DNA of 64,000 nt from Ailanthus altissimus (taxonomy: Eukaryota; Streptophyta; Magnoliopsida; Sapindales; Simaroubaceae), in contig OX327683.1 of the NCBI GenBank assembly GCA_946807835.1, positions 6,949,001-7,013,000 of the forward strand. The letters are read 5' to 3'. The notes under the pieces were generated by a model. The model was given only the letters and a program-made list of their open reading frames with translations. It made no database searches and had not been told where the DNA came from. This document shows positions 61,293 through 64,000 of the stretch, piece by piece (positions within the stretch are counted from its first letter, which is position 1; each line of letters opens with the position of its first letter). A program made the translations under genes and the position numbers.

Positions 61293-63189
61293 ACCAAACT
61301 CTTCATAACAAAACTGTGATTTTAAACATTTTAAAAATTAACTTATCAATAGTTATTTGATTATTATTGAATAATAAAATGTATAAGAGTGATTTTAAAT
61401 ATTTTAAAAATTAACTTATCAATAATTATTTGATACATCATTTAAAATTGTTGAACTTAAAATTTGGGAGATTTTTGAGCCCATTGTTGAATTCATACCT
61501 CTGAAGAATAGTAATTAGATCTCTCGAAAGGTTGGATTAAGATGATCACTCTGTAATGTTTGTTGGGCTTTTAAGATCTCAACAAATTTGATCAAGACCA
61601 TAAAGCAAACCAAATACAAGCAAAAATAAATTATAATGGTTCGGTTCAATATAATCGTACATCCACTTCATTGAGCTAGAATTTTTTCCTTGTAAAAGGT
61701 CTGTTCGAAAGAGTGAAAAAAGCTCCCACAGAGAATAGAAGGCCCGACACTTTTATAATTTTTGTTGTATTAGGATAAAGAGTCCTTTTAAAATTGAATT
61801 TAGGACATATAGATTTATTTTAGATCTAAGACTATAGAGTTTTATTAAAACTAAAGCATATCTTTACAATTCTAAGGTCCTCGAGCATAAAGGCAGCATG
61901 AGTACTTAGTGATCAATGGACAAACACCTTCTTATCTATTTCTAGAAGCTTTGGCGGTCGGCCTCTTGGAGGGTTTTTGGGACCAAAGATATTTCCTTAA
62001 CGGCAAAACTTCAAGTGCCCTTGTGATGGGTTTCTTTATGCGAGCTACAGTGAGCCTTTTTAAAGATTGGGCTTTAGCCAAAATCTCAATGGGGAATAAG
62101 GTTCCCACAATTTTTAGTGTTGACTTGTTAATTATGGAAACTAATAGTAATTCTCGTCCTGATGACCTTATAGAGTTCTCAAGCTAAATGTTGCATCATT
62201 AGTAGGAATAAAGTGTTTATTAATTCTTTGCTCTTAGCTGGAGGGTTCTGAAATCACGTGAGGGAGTAGTCCTACCACGATGATAGTGAAGATTAGTGTT
62301 TGAAAATGGAGTTATAAAGTGTATTAAATTCTTAGTGACCCTTCGAGAAATGTGCGCTAATTGATGGCTAAGTGAATAGTTATACCTTTTAGATGTTTTC
62401 ATCGACGTGGTCACATTTTGAGCTTTTGGTATCGATCACACAGTTAGGGGCACTTCTTGAAATGGTGTGTCAAATAAGGGGACTCTTCACTTGTGAGAGT
62501 GTCTCATCTCTTAAATCTTAAATTAATGGTTAAAACTACTTTAAGGACTTCGTATATAGACACAATCCCTTTATTTCCTTACATTCTGCTTTATTTGGCA
62601 ACTTTAAGAGAGAAAGAAGTTGTGACGATTTGAAGAGAGAGAAGCTTTGTGTTCTTTGTGATCATCTTTCTTCATCTTTAACAATCTTCATACAAGTGTT
62701 ATTTATTATAGTTTTCTATTTTGAGTTCATTTTCTTTGCTATTCTAAGGATTATTCTGTATTTTATACATTTTTCTAGGCATTTTTTTCTTTAAATTTTC
62801 AGTGCTCAACTTGAAGATGCTTAAGTGCTCATATGTTTGGCTTTGAGTGCTCAATATAGTATATTATTAATAGATTGTCTACTTTATTTATGCTTAGGTG
62901 TAAGTAGAATCATGTCTTTAGTCGACAACTCTCAAAACATATATGGTTGTAAGTTTAGCAACTTCGGTGGTGAGTCAGCTACTAGGAGTATGTTAGTCCA
63001 AGAAGTTGAAAGTGTGAGTGTTCAGGTGGGTTGAGATCTTTAATTAATTTTTAAGGAGTCTATCTAAGGAGTGGACACTAAGGTAGATTTAATCAAAGGC
63101 TCTGCTAACTCCGAGCAGGCACTCAGTGATTTAAAAGTATCGTCTAATGCTGCTCAAGGATGAGTGCTAATCTCCAATCACTAAAGTTG
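61293..63189. other. Repeat-rich intergenic DNA
   Basis: Contains a local duplication (ATTTTAAAAATTAACTTATC at about 61,328 and 61,401) and open frames at 61,909-62,187 (+) and 62,825-63,034 (+) that match nothing I recognise. The second leads toward the transposase-like relic that follows and may be its upstream part. The purine-rich stretch at 62,600-62,660 looks like an untranslated leader. Confidence 0.35.
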
Positions 63190-63800
63190 ACCAAAGAAAA
63201 AGAAAGTATCTATTCCTTAAATTGATAAGGAGATCCCATTTGAGCTAAACTGTCCACCTCACTCTCTTTTGGGTGTGAAACAAGAGGATCTTGACCTATT
63301 AAGGGTGAAGCATAATATATCAAGCACATTCACCTTGAGGATCCCTCTTCTGGATGAGTATGCTAGTGTTCAACAAGCTGGCAACGTGGCCTATTACCCT
63401 ATTTATTTCAAATTAATGTTAAGGTTACCTCTCTAGTCGTACTTTTTTTAGATGTTCCCCCATTTAAACTTAGCACTGTGCCAGTTGAACCTTAATTTGT
63501 AAAGGATATTAGTCGATTTATATATGATATGGTTAAGGGTTGGCCATAGTAAGCCTACTTTCTAGAATTTCATTAGATCCATCAGAGTAGGGTAAACTTT
63601 GATTAGTAGAAAGAGTTCCATTATCTCTCCACTTATAATAGTGAGAACAAATATGCCTCTATATAGGATCTAACCTCAAGTAATCACAAGTGAAAACATT
63701 ATGGTTCTTTGTTAGTTAGGAACAGGGCCAAGAGCATGTTGGGTTGCTTTGACACCTATCATGTCCTCGTATTTTTTCAAGATTAGGTCTATATTTATTT
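63190..63800 (+). pseudogene. 'Putative gypsy-type transposase' domain relic
   Basis: Translation near 63,285-63,500 gives EDLDLLRVKHNISSTFTLRI, PLLDEYASVQQAGNVAYYP and YFKLMLRLPL, then LAPCQLNL. This fits the plant transposon-associated family annotated as putative gypsy-type transposase (Pfam PF04195), whose members read L...Y.IP....LR.P...E.A......W...Y...F..GLRFPL...........LAPSQL.PN. Several stops show that it is decayed. The family is often carried by large Ty3 or CACTA-like plant elements; which one is not visible here. Confidence 0.6.
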
Positions 63801-64000
63801 TTTTTTTCATGCTTTGTGCTTGTAAATTTTCTACAAGTTTATAACATGTTCATCCTTATTATTTCAATAACGTTCTAGATGATTAAACCTAAATTGTCTT
63901 GGGAAAAGAATGATAGGGTTGCTCAGGCTTGGAGATAAGCAGGCTCTATCAGAATACTTCTAACTCAGTAGAACTTAGAAAGTACAGGCTTAATCGGTTA
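63801..64000. other. End of window, unassigned
   Basis: Probably a continuation of the decayed element, but no domain is readable. Confidence 0.25.

Noticed and set aside
61909..62187. Plus-strand 92-codon open frame
   Set aside because: No recognised family, no neighbouring exon or element signature; left unannotated as a gene.

Overview
This is a nuclear chromosome segment from a flowering plant, most likely a eudicot. The evidence is intron-bearing genes with plant targeting peptides, a piece of plastid DNA carrying rpl2 and rps19, and very AT-rich intergenic DNA packed with Ty1/copia, Ty3/gypsy, TRIM, hAT-like and pararetroviral sequence. The species cannot be named from the sequence alone.

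Only two genes look intact. A two-exon gene for mitochondrial ribosomal protein uS11m lies on the minus strand at 5,092-6,372, with site II and telo-box promoter motifs. A 13-exon gene for the chloroplast chlorophyll(ide) b reductase NOL lies on the plus strand at 36,767-47,403. All splice phases join in both. A frameshifted last exon of a DExH-box RNA helicase sits at 1,897-2,369.

Layout: 1-6.6 kb holds the helicase relic and uS11m. From 6.6 to 10.8 kb are a MITE, a Tat/Athila-like LTR and a foldback element. From 10.8 to 35.8 kb there is one decayed Ty1/copia element that has been hit repeatedly: by an LTR element (12.06-15.41 kb, itself carrying an hAT-like element), by a Ty3/gypsy element (16.20-30.53 kb, itself carrying a solo LTR, a piece of another copia and, at its end, a TRIM trimer), and by two further LTRs (31.9-33.3 and 34.3-35.6 kb). 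The copia reading frame resumes after each interruption. From 36.8 to 47.4 kb is NOL, whose intron 8 carries a solo LTR with a perfect 5-bp target duplication. From 47.8 to 57.3 kb are two endogenous pararetrovirus copies (Caulimoviridae, florendovirus/petuvirus-like), tail to tail, so that their promoters point at each other. From 57.3 to 59.4 kb is an LTR containing a plastid DNA insertion (rps19-rpl2). From 60.7 to 64 kb are a LINE RNase H relic and a relic of the 'putative gypsy-type transposase' family.

I found no convincing new multi-gene system. The most notable structures are the inverted pararetrovirus pair with overlapping convergent promoters, and the layered retroelement nest in which short target duplications allow the order of events, including one deletion between 5-bp repeats, to be read directly.
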